A stretch of 64,000 nucleotides of DNA from Ptychodera flava. Its lineage: Eukaryota; Hemichordata; Enteropneusta; Ptychoderidae. Positions 34,801 to 48,747 of this stretch are shown in pieces. The notes below the pieces were generated by a model. The model saw nothing but the letters and a program-made list of their open reading frames with translations. It did no database searches and was not told the DNA's origin. The translations under genes and the position numbers were made by a program. Each line of letters begins with the position of its first letter. The stretch's first letter is position 1. The stretch spans positions 38,248,532 through 38,312,531 of the forward strand of contig NC_091947.1 of assembly GCF_041260155.1 (NCBI RefSeq). The letters are read 5' to 3'.

Positions 34801-36465
34801 CCTAACTCTCTATACGGCTGGTAAAAGAATTAGCTCTCGGATATACCAAGATTGTGACCATTAATTCATTAATTCTCCGTTGGTTTCATATCTCGTGTCT
34901 AAAACTGGTATCGAATATATGCATGGTCACCCATTCATTCAGTATCTTTCAACATATCAAGCAATATATATCGTATCTCGTATCAAACAAATTCATGAAA
35001 AAATGTGCGACTTTGTCCCTTGATTGCTTTCTTTCCCCCCGATTTCCTTCTCATGCCAATATCGAACAATTAAAGATAGCTGGCTCATGGCTCATACAGT
35101 GCCACCGATTACTGAAAGTATGCGAACTCTACGAAAGGTCAAACCATTTTCAATGACGCAAAAAATGCTGTATATGAAACTTTAAATATTACGATTTTTG
35201 GGTACGAGAGTCTCATTGGCAAGAGAGTACCCGACACATCATAACACAAACCGGTATATGCATGATCACTTTCTAGCAGGCTGTGCGTGTATGTCCAGCG
35301 TAACGGACTTGGGTCATTTGTAAAATCTTATATTACCCTAAAAGACTAACAGTCAGAGTCAACTTTTTTCCCTTTCAATCATTATTTGTTTGCAACTTTG
35401 AAATTTTCAGCCAGAGAAACGACTTCGCCAGCTTTGCAATTTCTCTGGCCAACACCTGATTATATTAGCAATTTATTATTATAGGACATTTACTTTTGAC
35501 CAAACCAAAGTAGGATATCTTGATATTGTTTCTGTCGGATAAAAAAGTTTTTTGGTTGGGTTACCCCTAAAACAAAACAAAACAAAAAAAAAATTAAAGC
35601 ATCCGACATCGAAGTTTTGTCGTTGTTTCCTAGTTCCACACTTTGAATTTTGCTTCGGTGGATGTAAAACTTTACTGTACTGCAATAATTGAAAGTATAT
35701 TGATGGTATCATTCGTGTTTATGTGTTTAAGTATGGCTTTCCGATAGGCACCTTGTGTTCAAAAGTCTAAATAGAAGCTTACAGTTTGTGTAATATAAAT
35801 AATGAATACACGACTATACATATAACAATGTCATACAGTATCAAATAGTGTCCAATATTTTTATAGGCGACATAGACATACCATGTCATAGGTGACATGA
35901 GTCTGTAATGACACACCGGTAAACTTATCGATACTATATATCGTACCCCTATCGACATTATCGGTAGCATCGTATGTTTCACAGGCGTTATTGATCTTTA
36001 GTCCAATACAGCAGACGATACCAGATAGTATCGGATAGGCCTACTATCGAATTTTATTTTGTTCATATGTCAGAAGCGACATGTGTATCTAGCGAAATCA
36101 AATTGATATGTTATAAGTGTTATCGATGGTGTCGATATTTTCTTAATTTAGCACTTCTAGGATATATGTATATCCGATGCTAAACGTTTGTGCACAGACA
36201 AAGATCTTTTCGTGTTGTCTGTAATGTCGTGCCTATATGCTGGAGCTTGAATGACCAGTGACCTTATTCAGAGAGCATGTTGGGATCCATAAGCTTTCGA
36301 GATGGCTTCGAGGGCTCAGGGCCATATTAAAAGTAACACTGTACTATCATAGAATTATAGAATTACGGCTTCGTCAACAGTTGAGCTCTCAAACTCGCTC
36401 AATGTTTGGAAAACAATCGATGATTAGTTTGCAGGATATTCTCGAATTCAGATTATTATTTATTC

Positions 36466-36704
36466 AAAGTGTTATAAACGCGATTGGAACTAATTTTTGG
36501 ATAATTGGATGGTGAAGTAGTGTCGATTTAATCTGCAAATGTAAGCTCATCTGCTTTCCTTTTTAAGTTACACATTTATTTTTATAGTAATGTGTAAAAT
36601 TGCAACATTGAGCTATAGAGCTTAACAATTGTGATAAATTTGAAAGATATGAAGATCCAATTATCACGAATTAGTTCCAATCTTGCTTATAACATTTATA
36701 AAGT
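36466..36704. mobile_element. MITE with about 50-bp terminal inverted repeats
   Basis: The left end runs AAGTGTTATAAACGCGATTG, then GAACTAA and GGATAATTGGAT; the right end is its imperfect reverse complement. About 239 bases in all. A fragment of the same terminus is at 12634-12670. Confidence 0.75.
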
Positions 36705-38723
36705 GAACATGGCATGAAACTTACTTTTGCAGGTCAGCTTGATAATTTTATTTTGTGAAAGCAAGGGCTATTTCTGCTTGTTGCCATCTGTTCAGGCAGA
36801 ATAAAGCCATGTTGTATTGTTTTTTCATTCGTTTTAGTCAATTCTCTTGTGTTCTTGCCACAACTCTAGGCCTATAGAAACTTTTGTAGAAATTGCCGCG
36901 CCTCCCTCAATAATTGAATGTAAAGTCACCCCCCCCCCATTTCCACTGACCCTCACTGTAAAAAATAATGTTCCCTTCATATATGCTATACAGTTTCTCA
37001 TCCAAGAGCTCGCACCTGTTATACCTTGAATACTAAATTCAGCTTGACCCCGACATAGCCGGCACTGGATATCGGTGTGTACGTTGTTGTTCTTCACAAT
37101 GATGTGCCAGGCTTATCACGACTTCTCAACAAAAGTATATTTTACATAAAGAGGTTCAGAAAATCGCCCCAATAATGAATGTTTACTCTTTTCCAGTTTC
37201 TATCATTGTTGGACAAGGATGCCAGAGTTTGCCATAAAATTGACCACGGCCACTTCTTATAAATGTACGTCGTGATGGTAACCATAATTTATTATCCATT
37301 TTGTCTGTCAAAGCATGCATACACCTGGTAACAGAGCTACATTCCAAAATGAGCCTCAATTTGAACAAATGTATCACATAAACTTTTGAAATATATACTA
37401 CGGAAATTATGTAGCATATACATATACAGATGCTGCATTTTGCTTATTTAATTTGCCTTTCTTTAAAAAAAAAAAACCATGGAAATTTGGCTTTGTGGGG
37501 TGACTTGTCTCTGTTGACAATGTACAAGTCGTAGCTGCGTAGGCCTACAGGAAATCATTTCATGTGTAGTAACTGGAATCATTTCAGTCTTAACACAATT
37601 CGGGTCCGTTAAAAAACTAGACTGTATAAGAGCACTCAAAATGGCTACCAAATAACCTAACTTTATTCATAATTTCCTGTGTCAGCACCCTGTACTATAC
37701 CTGGAACAAACTTTATCACTAAAATTGGTAGTGGTTCTTTAAAGATTGAGATCTCGATGATTTCTCGTCTACACATCTGTGATTTGCTGTACCGTGTAAA
37801 AAGATGCTTCTTTTTTCTTTCAAACTTTCCAGCATTCTGGAGCAGATGCTGTTATCCTGTACTTCCATGTAAATTTGGAGCAGCATTAAATTTCTCTATT
37901 CGTTTTGTCATGGCATATAAAGAAAAGCATTGTGACAGAAAAAACAGGAAATATTGGCATTTCAGCATGCGCATGAGGGCGAAAAAATCTTCTCAGAAAG
38001 GAAATGAAAAAGAGATGCGGTTGACAGAAATAAATCAAGATGACGCAGCCAGGAAGAAGGAATGATGCTTCAGAGTAAAACTTCTAACCAACCCCCCCCC
38101 CCCCCCACCCCCCGCATATCACATCGTTCACTGTGTTACTGGGTTATCCGGGCAAAGAAAGATTGTCTACTGTCAGGCGAAGTGATGAATTTGGCGAAAT
38201 TGTTTCTCGTTCAAAGTTGGCACCGACCACAGGCTTCCGATCAGAAGGCGAACCGCAAAACCGTCACTGGTGCAATATACATGTATCAGTGATGGTTTGG
38301 CGGCTCGCTTGCATTTATTCGAAAGCAAGTGGCACCGACCATCGATAAATTTTCATGTTAAGGTGTGTCTATAGTGCGATCTTTTCTTTTTCCGCCGAGA
38401 CGCGATCAATGTTGCGCTGCCCTTTCACGGTCCCTCCGGGGCCGTACTAATATACTGTAGTTCTGTAGTTCATGCCACATCGAGCGGGGACTGCTGTTTA
38501 CATACATGACATTATGGTAATTTTATGCAAATTTCATCCAATATCAAATACAAATACACCTATAACCTTCACGCTGGTATACGCGTACGTATGCTACAGA
38601 TCCAAACGGGGATCAAAACCAGCCAAAAATAAATCGCGTCTGACTAGCTCCTGTATATAGACACGCGTGAAGAAACATACCAACAATTTCCTAACCGATA
38701 GCCAAAGAAGAACCAATCGCAAT

Positions 38724-39611
38724 ATGTTACACATATGCAGAACTGGGTATCCATTCAGCGACACGCTTTCAAGCGGCGAGGCACCCTCGGCACCTTTCGG
38801 CAGAGGTCATCTTGTTGATGACACATCGATACTTTCGTCTCATCAACCAACAGAATCCAGCGATTCATCATCACTGTCTACTCACCAAGAAACGGAAACA
38901 AGCCACACTAATGAACTATCTACACATTGTGACAGTGAGAACGCCAGTGAGTATGCATCAAGTTCAAATTCATGTGACGATAGTATGAGAGTACGGCAAA
39001 CAAAGAGACGCCGTCTATCACAGCCACTCAGAAACTATTCCATTTTGTACCAGGTCACATGTTGCAAAAACGTATGCATACAAGATTTTTCTCCCGCTGA
39101 ATTAAAAGATGTAGAACTCACATTCAAGGACATTGGCAATGAAGTGAAACAGAAACAATATATCCTCGACAACATTAGACAACATTCCGTTCTCAGTATG
39201 AAAGGGAAACGAAAGCACACGGAGACTGATTTCCGCATTCTCGGCAAGCCTGTTTGCGTAAAGGCATGGCGTGAAATGCACAACATCAGTCAGAAGCGGT
39301 ACGAAAATTGTGTACGCATGTACAAGGATGGTGTTATCAACGTAGTACACGGTAATGCCGATCAGATAAAAATGAAGAGCAAAACGACAATGGCGTTGAC
39401 GTGGATGCGCTTCCTGTTCGAGCGAATTGGTGATTGGATGCCGCACAAAACTGAAGTTCACCTGCCGAAAACATCATCAAAGAAAATGTTCTATCAGAGA
39501 ATGTGCAAAGAGTTTGAAGAGGACTATAACATAAAACCAGAGGACAACATAAGCTATGAATATTTCACTACAATTTGGGCCGAGCATTTACCCGAATTTA
39601 AGATTCCTAAG
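38724..39611 (+). CDS. Gene 2 exon 1
   Basis: 296 codons. The frame opens upstream at a GTG at 38667, but the first ATG is at 38724 with A at -3, which I take as the start. Contains the Ser-rich tail, TKRRRLSQPL, and YENCVRMYKDGVINVVHGN, ending EFKIPK at AAG|GTGAGC, phase 0. Further 5' non-coding exons are possible. Confidence 0.85.
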
Positions 39612-42600
39612 GTGAGCCACGGTCTTACAACATACATGTATTGCTAAATTACTGCTGATGGCAGTCTCAAAATTCAACAAGTGACTGCTCTATTTGATCG
39701 CTTGCAAACAATATCCGCATTGTTTTGGTGTTTACACAATAACAAATTATGCATAATAGTCGCTGCACATTGTTATGACTTGTGCTTATACTTTAATGTC
39801 CTGAACTAAATCATATGGAGGGAAGTACAATGAAAAGACTTCTGTCATAAAATTACAATTAAATTTGTGGTATCGATGCATTAGACTATTCAAACCTTAC
39901 TAAACGTGTTGGCACCAACTTAGTTGGGGCTTTGGTAGTCACTTTATAATCTAAATTTATGTAATGATAGTGAACTGAAATGGAGATCAACTGGAGTGAA
40001 CAAATAGCGATAACTTAAATTAGCATATGAATACTTTTGTATATAGAGCAGGTTTGCAAAATGACTTAGGAATTTTCCTAACTCGATGATTAGAATAAAT
40101 TACCAGGGTAATGCAACTAGCAACTGCAGGGCCAGGTGCAGGCATGCATTGTCCCCCCCCCCCCCCACACACACACAAACACAACTTCTGAATCATTCGA
40201 AGGGAAGGGAAGGCCGTAGGTTTTGATCATTTTGTGATTCCTCGTAGTTTTGATTGATATATAAGTATTCAAAATGTGATCACAATGCAATTGCATTAGT
40301 CTGGCCACTACTACCTCCATGATGTTGTTAACTTGCCATGATGTATGGGTCACAGTCTTACAACACAAAAAATATGAATGAACATATCAGTGCAGGGTAT
40401 TTTTCTGCATTTACTCAATATGACAGCACTAATTGGAGTTTTCCATCTTGTTTTCACTCATTCATATTCATTCACAGACTTCAGAATTTGTTGAGTGTAG
40501 CATATGTGCACAGTTGAAAGAAGACCGAAACCGAGCTAAGACAAAACAGAAAAAAGAAATCATTTCGGAATTGCTGAAAAAACATTTTGTCCAAGTTGAG
40601 TAAGTATTTTGTGTATGATAATTTTCATGGAATGATAATATTATGTGCTGTACATGTGTCCTGCCTTGTGAATATTGTTAATTGGTTCCAATGTTTATGA
40701 TGATATATGCTGTTTTCAGGACTGAAATTTAATGGAAAATTCTCAGGTACGTCACTAGTGCAGACACATAGATTTGAAACAGGGGAGACCAGTATGATAG
40801 GGGTCCCTTCATTCATTATATTGTTGAAAGCTGCTAAATTTGATAATTTCAGTGCTTTGCTTTTTTGTTTATGAACTGCTCTTCTTGATCTATTTTGCAT
40901 CATACTATAATAAACCAAATGCCACTATTCTTCCTGTCAAATTTGTCCATCTCTGTGTAAGAAGTAAATTTTGTTATATTAAGAAATGAGTTCAAGTCCA
41001 CTTCAGAATTCAATTTCCTAGAGAATGTATGTGTACTGTAGTTATTTGCTGTATACCATTCAAGTTATTCATTGTTTCATGGATAACATTGTAAGCATGT
41101 GAGCTAAATCAATCATGAAGAGAGACAAAGTGTTCAGAGTTCTATCCTTGGACAATACTCTATCTTGACTCTAGTATTATATGTCGTCATAATGCACTAG
41201 TTTGTTTGAAGTAAGTTGATTGAATGACTGTGATACTGATATGCCATTGACCAAAACAAATGCCAAACGTAACCAACATACAACCTCACAAACTAATAAA
41301 TGGCCATACTATGCATTTGCAAAATAGTTTTTGTTTTTTTAACCCCGTACCTGCACGCATACATGCATGTGTATTGGCTTTGGTATTCACAGTTGTACCT
41401 GTGTCTTTTGATAGCAGTGAAAAGCTTCATTGTTACCCAGAAGGTTGATTTTGTGAAGTATTGAGAATGTTGATATTGTATCTTTTATGTATATAGGACA
41501 GAGAGAAAGGTGTATCATGCAACCCGAGAACAGGCAAGATTTGAACCTGATGAAATAATGTGTATAATTCAGGATGGAATGGATCAGAAGAAAACAGCAA
41601 TCCCAAGACTAGTAAATGAGGATAAGATGACAAGCTTGCTTGCCCGAATACGATTGCATATTACCGTGAGTTGTTGTCAGCTTTTGTCCCATAGGCGATA
41701 TGCCACACCAAGCAATGGATATTAAGCAATAAACACCAAGTAAAATACTTTATGTACGTTCTTGTAGATTTATGTTTATGAATGTATGGCACACGACACT
41801 AGCGGTATACATCCCAAAGATCTAATGCGGTGTTCCGTAATTGTACAAGAACGTATATCCAGTATTTTACATAGGGAAAGCACACCCAGTGACGGCATAC
41901 CATGAGATTTTGATCAGTTCACAACCTATTTGCACAAGGAAGAGCCATTGTATACAAGAAGTGAACTGGTCAAAATGAGTGGTTTACTATTGCTAGATGT
42001 GATTTATTGCTATTATATCACAACAGTATATTGGAATTCTTGCACTGATGTCAGAAAAGGATTTTTGCTCTTGCCGAAAGCTCATGCAGGTGCCAAACAT
42101 GATATATCACGTATATACCATGGTTCTTTTCATTCTCAACCAATCTGATTGCTACATTTGTGCCATCAATATGCTGGTATGATATAATGCAATATATTGA
42201 CCAGTTTCCAATATATATTCGCAAACAATGACAAGTGCTAATCTGGAGTGAAGCGGTCAAAACCTAGTGGTATATCCATTGCTCAGTTGTCGCTAACACA
42301 ATTTTCTCCATGCTATTGTCCAATAATAATGCAACTGTGCAGATGCCAGTATGACATGTCTCTGAAAGTGCACAAATTTGTGTTTACAACACAAACGATT
42401 GTAGAAGTATGTGGGCCACAGGATGAAAGTTCTAATGTTAATTAGATATATTCATGTAACACAGTGTTTTAAGGAGGAAATCTGCATAAAAATCTTCCCC
42501 TACTGTCTGTTGTTATTTCAATGGGAATATAAGAAGTCATGGGTGCACTGTGGAACTGCTGATGATGCATGTCATTGTACACTGAGGGTAGTTTTTGAAT

Positions 42601-45600
42601 GCTGGTATAATAAACAGTGGCTATAACCATCTATTTGAGGTAAACACTGTCTGTTTCACTCAAGGTGTAGCACATGTTTTTGAAACTTGCATTCTATGAC
42701 AAAAACAATATTTTTTTTAGTTTGTTAAGATTTTCAGACATCATGTAATTGAATGACAAGGGCCTCTTTTTAACATGGTAAAATAAGGAGATTCTTGGAT
42801 CAAACAAACACGTTCGATCAATAGCTGACTTTTTGACATTTGTCCAGATTTACAAAAATTAAGCATTTATAGTGGAAATTTCTGCTTGTAATGCAGTACC
42901 GTGTCGGTGTGTATCCTGTAACGACTTTAGAACCATTGAACATATCTCCTTTGTACCGGTACATGGATGCAACCTGGACTGTTTATGAGATTTTGTTGGA
43001 AACAAAACTTATCATTATGTAAAATTAAATAAAAAATATGACAAAATTATATACTCAAGAATTATAGGTCAAGCTGATTTTATGACTTTGTAATTATTTT
43101 TCATGTATGAGAAAAAAGATTCAGAAAAACTCCTGTTGCATCAGCCAGTCCATGATGGCAATACTGGTATCATTCCTCTGTTTACCTCAATCATGACTCC
43201 AAAGGGATATATGATTATTCAGATGATACTAATATTATATAGGGCTCAGCCCTTGGTGTCGCGCCAGGCGTTGAGATTAAAAATGTAATTTGTATCGATT
43301 CATGATTAGTAATCATAAAGGATAAAATAGAATTAATTGTTACTTTCTATATACGTTTGTACAAGTATGACCGGTTTAGGGCCTACCCTCTAATGACAGT
43401 TCACGTACATGATGTCGGACCCCTTTAGGTATAGATTTTCTGTTATGTGTAAAAAGTTTGACATAAATTTGCAATTTTTACCATGATTACTATCTATTGT
43501 GTTTAACAAGGGACGTATTGTGCCATCATTAACTTTGCAATAGTAACTGTACCGCCCAACTTCCGATATTGTAAGCTGAAAACCAGCGTTACTTCTAAAA
43601 ACGGGTAAATTTTGCACATAGTTATTGACACAGAGGGCGCCTTTCTAAGATTCAATCCCAGCATTCTTTGCAAATGTTCTCGTTCATATGCACGACAGTT
43701 TTCTCTCTTCTTTTAATTTTTAGGCATGATAAGAAATTTTGTATCAGCGACAGGGTGGATAATAATAATTACTCGCTAATAAAAAAGATATTTTATTAAT
43801 GGCATGTTATAAAATAATAGAGAGCACGTTTCGAATTTGTTTATTTACGAGCACTCAAAAAACATGGCGGCGCCCCCGAAAGAAGGGTACACTTCCGGTT
43901 ACTCGCATAGTATATTATGAATGCGCGCATGCGTAGTCAGTAAGCTGCTGGCGCGACTATTACAAGGGAGGAATAATGAATGGGGAGAGGAGGCTGTGTG
44001 TGATTTTTATGATTGCTCAGTAATTTTATTTTATGTTATATCGCTCATATTGCATGTCTGCATGTCATATAAATGTCATTGATTCTAATAGTCAAGTACA
44101 GTGATTGTTAAATAATGTATGAAATAATTCTCCCAATATTTTTTCTTTTCTCCAAAATACAGGCAATATTATCCATACTAATGTACCAGGTGGTAAAATA
44201 ATACCGGCTTATGTTGACCTGTTGAACTATCCACACGACAGCAACCTATCCATGCACCTGCTGCTGCAAACATTGTTTGACAACCGAGCCCGTTTATCCA
44301 GATGTTTATTTACTCAATTAGACAACTGCTATCGTGAAATAAAAATCGATACATGTTAAGTCTTGCTCATGTGTTGGTGCAGTACAAGGTATTTGATATG
44401 GTGAGTTTATTTAGTAAACATGTTACTTTAAATAGATCCCTCATATTAAAGCTCCAGAAGCTGTATCTTTTGGCTATTTTTTTTCAGAACTTTTGTTTTG
44501 TGGTTTCCCTAAACTTTCTGCATTGAATGCCTAAACTGTAATTTAATGCCAAGTATTTAGCATATCAACACAATCTATATGAGTGTAATCTGTATTGTTA
44601 TTGTTGAAAACTGTTTTCAAGTCCAGACTAGAATTCATTTGTAAACAGTAAGCAATGATCACTACACACATACAAGCTGCATTGACCCAAAAAACACCTG
44701 AAATTTCTGCATGACAAATGGATTTTGGTCAAACACTGTAGTTGATATACAGAAGCAAATACTGAAACTGAAAAACTTGATACAAGTTACAGCTTATGTA
44801 CCTTTAAAATAGACAATGAGTTTAAACGGGTGTGATTATACCTGTAGTGTAAAACTTCAAAGGGAGGTTCAAAGGTTGATTTTTACATAGCTTTTGGGTC
44901 GCTTATTCTGGAAAAAGCCATTTCCCCGCGATTTCTTTGCCATATCACATGATGAAAGCGCCAAGCTTTTCACTTTCTCTCCATGATCCAAATAAATTGA
45001 GTTGAAAAGCCCTAAACTACAACTTCCACTACTATTTTTATCTGTTTTTGTAAAAAATTGCATGAGGTATGAATGGTGAAAATGGCTTTTCGGAATAAGT
45101 GACACTAAAGGCAGCACATACGCAAAATCAGCCTTGGTGAACTTCCCCTTTAATTTCAAATCAGGCACAGAGTTATCAAGATATTTCCTTATCTCTATCC
45201 TCTATGGAAAATGGTAAATTAAAGTGAAAGAATACAATTTCCATGTGTTTGAATGGTCACTATTTATTCAGTGATGTATCCTTCACAATCACAGGTTGAC
45301 CTTCATTTCCTACCGGTCGGTCATACTCACGAGGATATTGACCAGTTGTTTTCCTGCATCAGCAGACACTTGAAGAAGACAAACATTTATACAATGGATG
45401 GTAAGTTTTAATTTAAAGGAGTGACATGATTTGCTACAAACACCAGTATAACCCCCTTGCATTAAGATTATGCATTCATGATATTGTACAAAATGAGAAA
45501 ACTACCATATAGGTTTCTGATAAGACGGCAGGTGTCTGATACTAATATTGTAATTTCAGCATTAACTTTCCTCAGATTGAGTTTTTTCAAGTCACTTAGG

Positions 45601-48600
45601 CAACATGCTGTAGTCAGGTGGCTTAGCAACAAAAAACAGCAAGATCGTTACACGGATGACAAAAGTGCCAAATTTGCTACAGAGGTTCGTACATATGTGT
45701 AGATCAAAATTAGCTATTGCTCCAAAAATTTAGGCCACCGGAAAGGCTCGATGACGTCATAAATTCAAAATGGCCGCCATTATATTGCTTAAAAATGGTA
45801 AAATACGGTTTATTCAGCCAATTTTTAACATGCTTTTGGGAAAACTGGCACAAACATTCTCAATTATAAATTAAACATGAAATTGACACAAATCAATTAT
45901 TATGATGACGTCACAAAGCCAAAATGGCCGACCAAATTAAAAATGTCCACTGTAACATTGTATAAAAATGTTAAAACACTGTTAATTAAGCCTATTTTCA
46001 GCATAAACTGAAATTAACACCTCAAATTATATATAAAACATATAAATGATGCAAATTAATTATTGAGATGACGTCATGAAACCAAAATGGCAACCGAAAG
46101 CTACAAAATGGCCGACTATGAAGTTTACTATACTTGGTACAATAGCCCAGACAAAATGATATTTTAAAAGGTAATGTACAATTTGTCTTGATAATCAATA
46201 AACTCGATTTGTCTTGATGATCAATAAACTCAAAAAAGATAAATGTACAAAAACTTAACAAATAAGTTCAACACAAGTAACAAACTCTTATGAGATTATT
46301 TTTTATTATTAAACAATGGTCTGTGTTTGAAAAATCAAATTGATATAAACAGGAAATGAAGGCAACTTCACACACTGGGTCTACCATTGTTTGTGATACT
46401 GTATTAAATGAATAGATCAATGTGATTTTGTGACATGGGAAACATGCAATCTGATTAAAATCAGATGTAGAGTATGGCCACGTCCATACTTGCGTGGTAT
46501 TCTCTGTAGTGAGAGGCGACAGCAGGAGAATACTGCGTAAGTATAGACGTCGCCATACTCTACATATGATTTTAATCAAATTGGGGAAACATGGTGAGAA
46601 ACCAGAGAATCGACAGTGCTATGACCCTGGTAATGTGAGCTTGGTCCCAGAAAAAGGGTTTTATGTTGGTGATTCCTCCTAGCGGCGTTTAGGGCCAAAG
46701 TGGGGTCCCTTCTTCAGTCACTTGAATGGTTTTGTATTCTCACATGCTTAGTTTTATGGTAGCCATTGTTCATCAAAGAGAGATACTAAGATCATTATGT
46801 TGTGGTCTGATTGTTGCGTGAATTGTTGCTCAGACCGTTCATTTGAATTTTGCTTGAAGGAGGATATCTTGTATGTTTTTCTTCCTTTTATACGTTATTA
46901 TAAGTTTTCTGGAAAACCATAGCCAGTGTTTACTCGCCTTCCTTATTTTCCAGTTTCTTATAGCATTGTTTGATTAGGCTGGTTTTGATGAGGTTGTGCT
47001 GAAAAGTTTTTTTGTTAAATCATTACTCTTTCTTTTGTTGATGAAGAATAGATTACGTTTTATTACATTAACTTCTTTTTGATAAAAGCTATGTTTTTCT
47101 TTTTGTAATCTCGTTGTTGAAGTTCTTGCGTTGAGACATTGATTGTAAAATCTTATGATGCGAATAAATTTGTTGATATCTCATACGACAATTTTTCTGT
47201 ATAGGCACTTTGGAGTGGGATTAAAATCAAGCCGTTGCTTAATGCTTTGTTTCAATATTTATTAACGTTTGATTTGCAAGATTTTTGATGAATCTGAGAA
47301 TCTTTCTGAGTTCTTGTTTTTGTTTTAGCTTCCATTTCTGTGTATGTTTTTCCAGGCGTTTTTTATGTTTTTGGTTTCAAAACAGCAAAATGAGACCAAA
47401 AACGAAAGGCAAAGACGCTTTTCGTAAAATTCACGAAAGCTGCAAAAAAGCAAGGTAAACTAGCTTCCAAAGGCAATAAATTCTTCTCTTTGTTCATAAA
47501 ACCCTGACAAAATGGTCTTTTTAGGCCAGCACACCCTCCGAAAAGAGAACTACTGTGGTACAAAACTCTCACCACACGTCGCGACATAAAAAAACCAGAA
47601 AATGCAACAAGCGAAAAGGCTTCTCAAACTTGCCTGAAGCAAAAGACCAAAATAACAACATAAAACCTTTTTGCGAGGACCAAGGTCACATGACCAGGGT
47701 CAAGGAATGATTTATTCACCGGTTTCTTGCCATGTTTTTCGTTATCTTGAAATCACACGACTATTGATCTACTCACTATATCGTTACACTTTCAAAGGTA
47801 GAACCGGTGTGTAAAGTTGCCTTCATTTCCTTTATATTGATTCAGTTTTTCAGACAGAGGCCATTGTTAAATAATCAATAATTTCATAATAGTTTGTAAC
47901 TTGTGTTGAGCTTATGGCTAAGTTTTGGTACATTATCATTTATTTTGAGTTTACGGATCATCAACACAAATCGTACATTACCTTTAAACTATCATTTTGT
48001 CATGTAAATTGGCTATTGTACCGAGCATAGTGAACTTCATAATCGGCCATTTTAAATTTTCGGTTGCCATTTTGGTTTTATGACGTCATCACAATAATTA
48101 ATTTGCATCAATTATATGTTTTGTCTGTAATTTTGGGTGTTAATTTTAGTTCAGGCACTAACGTGCTGGAAACAGGATTAATTAACAGTATTTGAACATT
48201 TTCAGACGATATTATGGGGATATTTTGAATATGGTCAGCCATTTTGGCTTTGTGACGTCATCATAATAATTGATTTGCGTCAAATAATGTTTTATTTATA
48301 ATTTAGAATGTTTGTGCCAGTTTATTCAAAAGGATGTTGAAAACTGGCTGAATAAACCGTATTTTACCATTTTTAAGCAATATAATGGCGGCCATTTTGA
48401 ATTTATGACGTCATCGAGCCTTTCCGGTGGCCTAAATTTTTGGAGCAATAGCTAATTCTGATCTACACATATGTACGAACCTCTGTAGCAAATTTGGCAC
48501 TTTTGTCATCCGTGTAACGATATTTTTGCTAAGCCACCTGACTACTGTGAGTTTTCATTGTCCTGAGTAAAAAAAAGGAAATGTTAGGCTGCGTATACAA

Positions 48601-48713
48601 ATAACAGGAGGGCTGGAGGAATTGTGATTGAAATCTTATTTTTTTTCAGATCCCCCCCCCTCAATACCCTTAACAATTTTCAAGCTCCCCGTCTATATGA
48701 TCAAAAATTTTAA

Positions 48714-48747
<34 letters not shown>

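Larger units (their letters stand above)
27580..38660. other. Intergenic region between the two divergent genes
   Basis: I see no convincing exon. The stretch holds a hAT element, a diverged direct duplication, a foldback element and a MITE, listed separately. 27580-29350, 34810-36460 and 36710-38660 hold nothing I recognise beyond short C, G and A runs. Confidence 0.6.

Noticed and set aside
38667-38723. Gene 2 start at the GTG at 38667
   Set aside because: GTG is not a usual start in animals; the next in-frame ATG at 38724 is well placed.
47363-47587. Minus-strand frame of 74 codons in the centre of the foldback element
   Set aside because: No motif recognised and no support from other copies; left as element interior.
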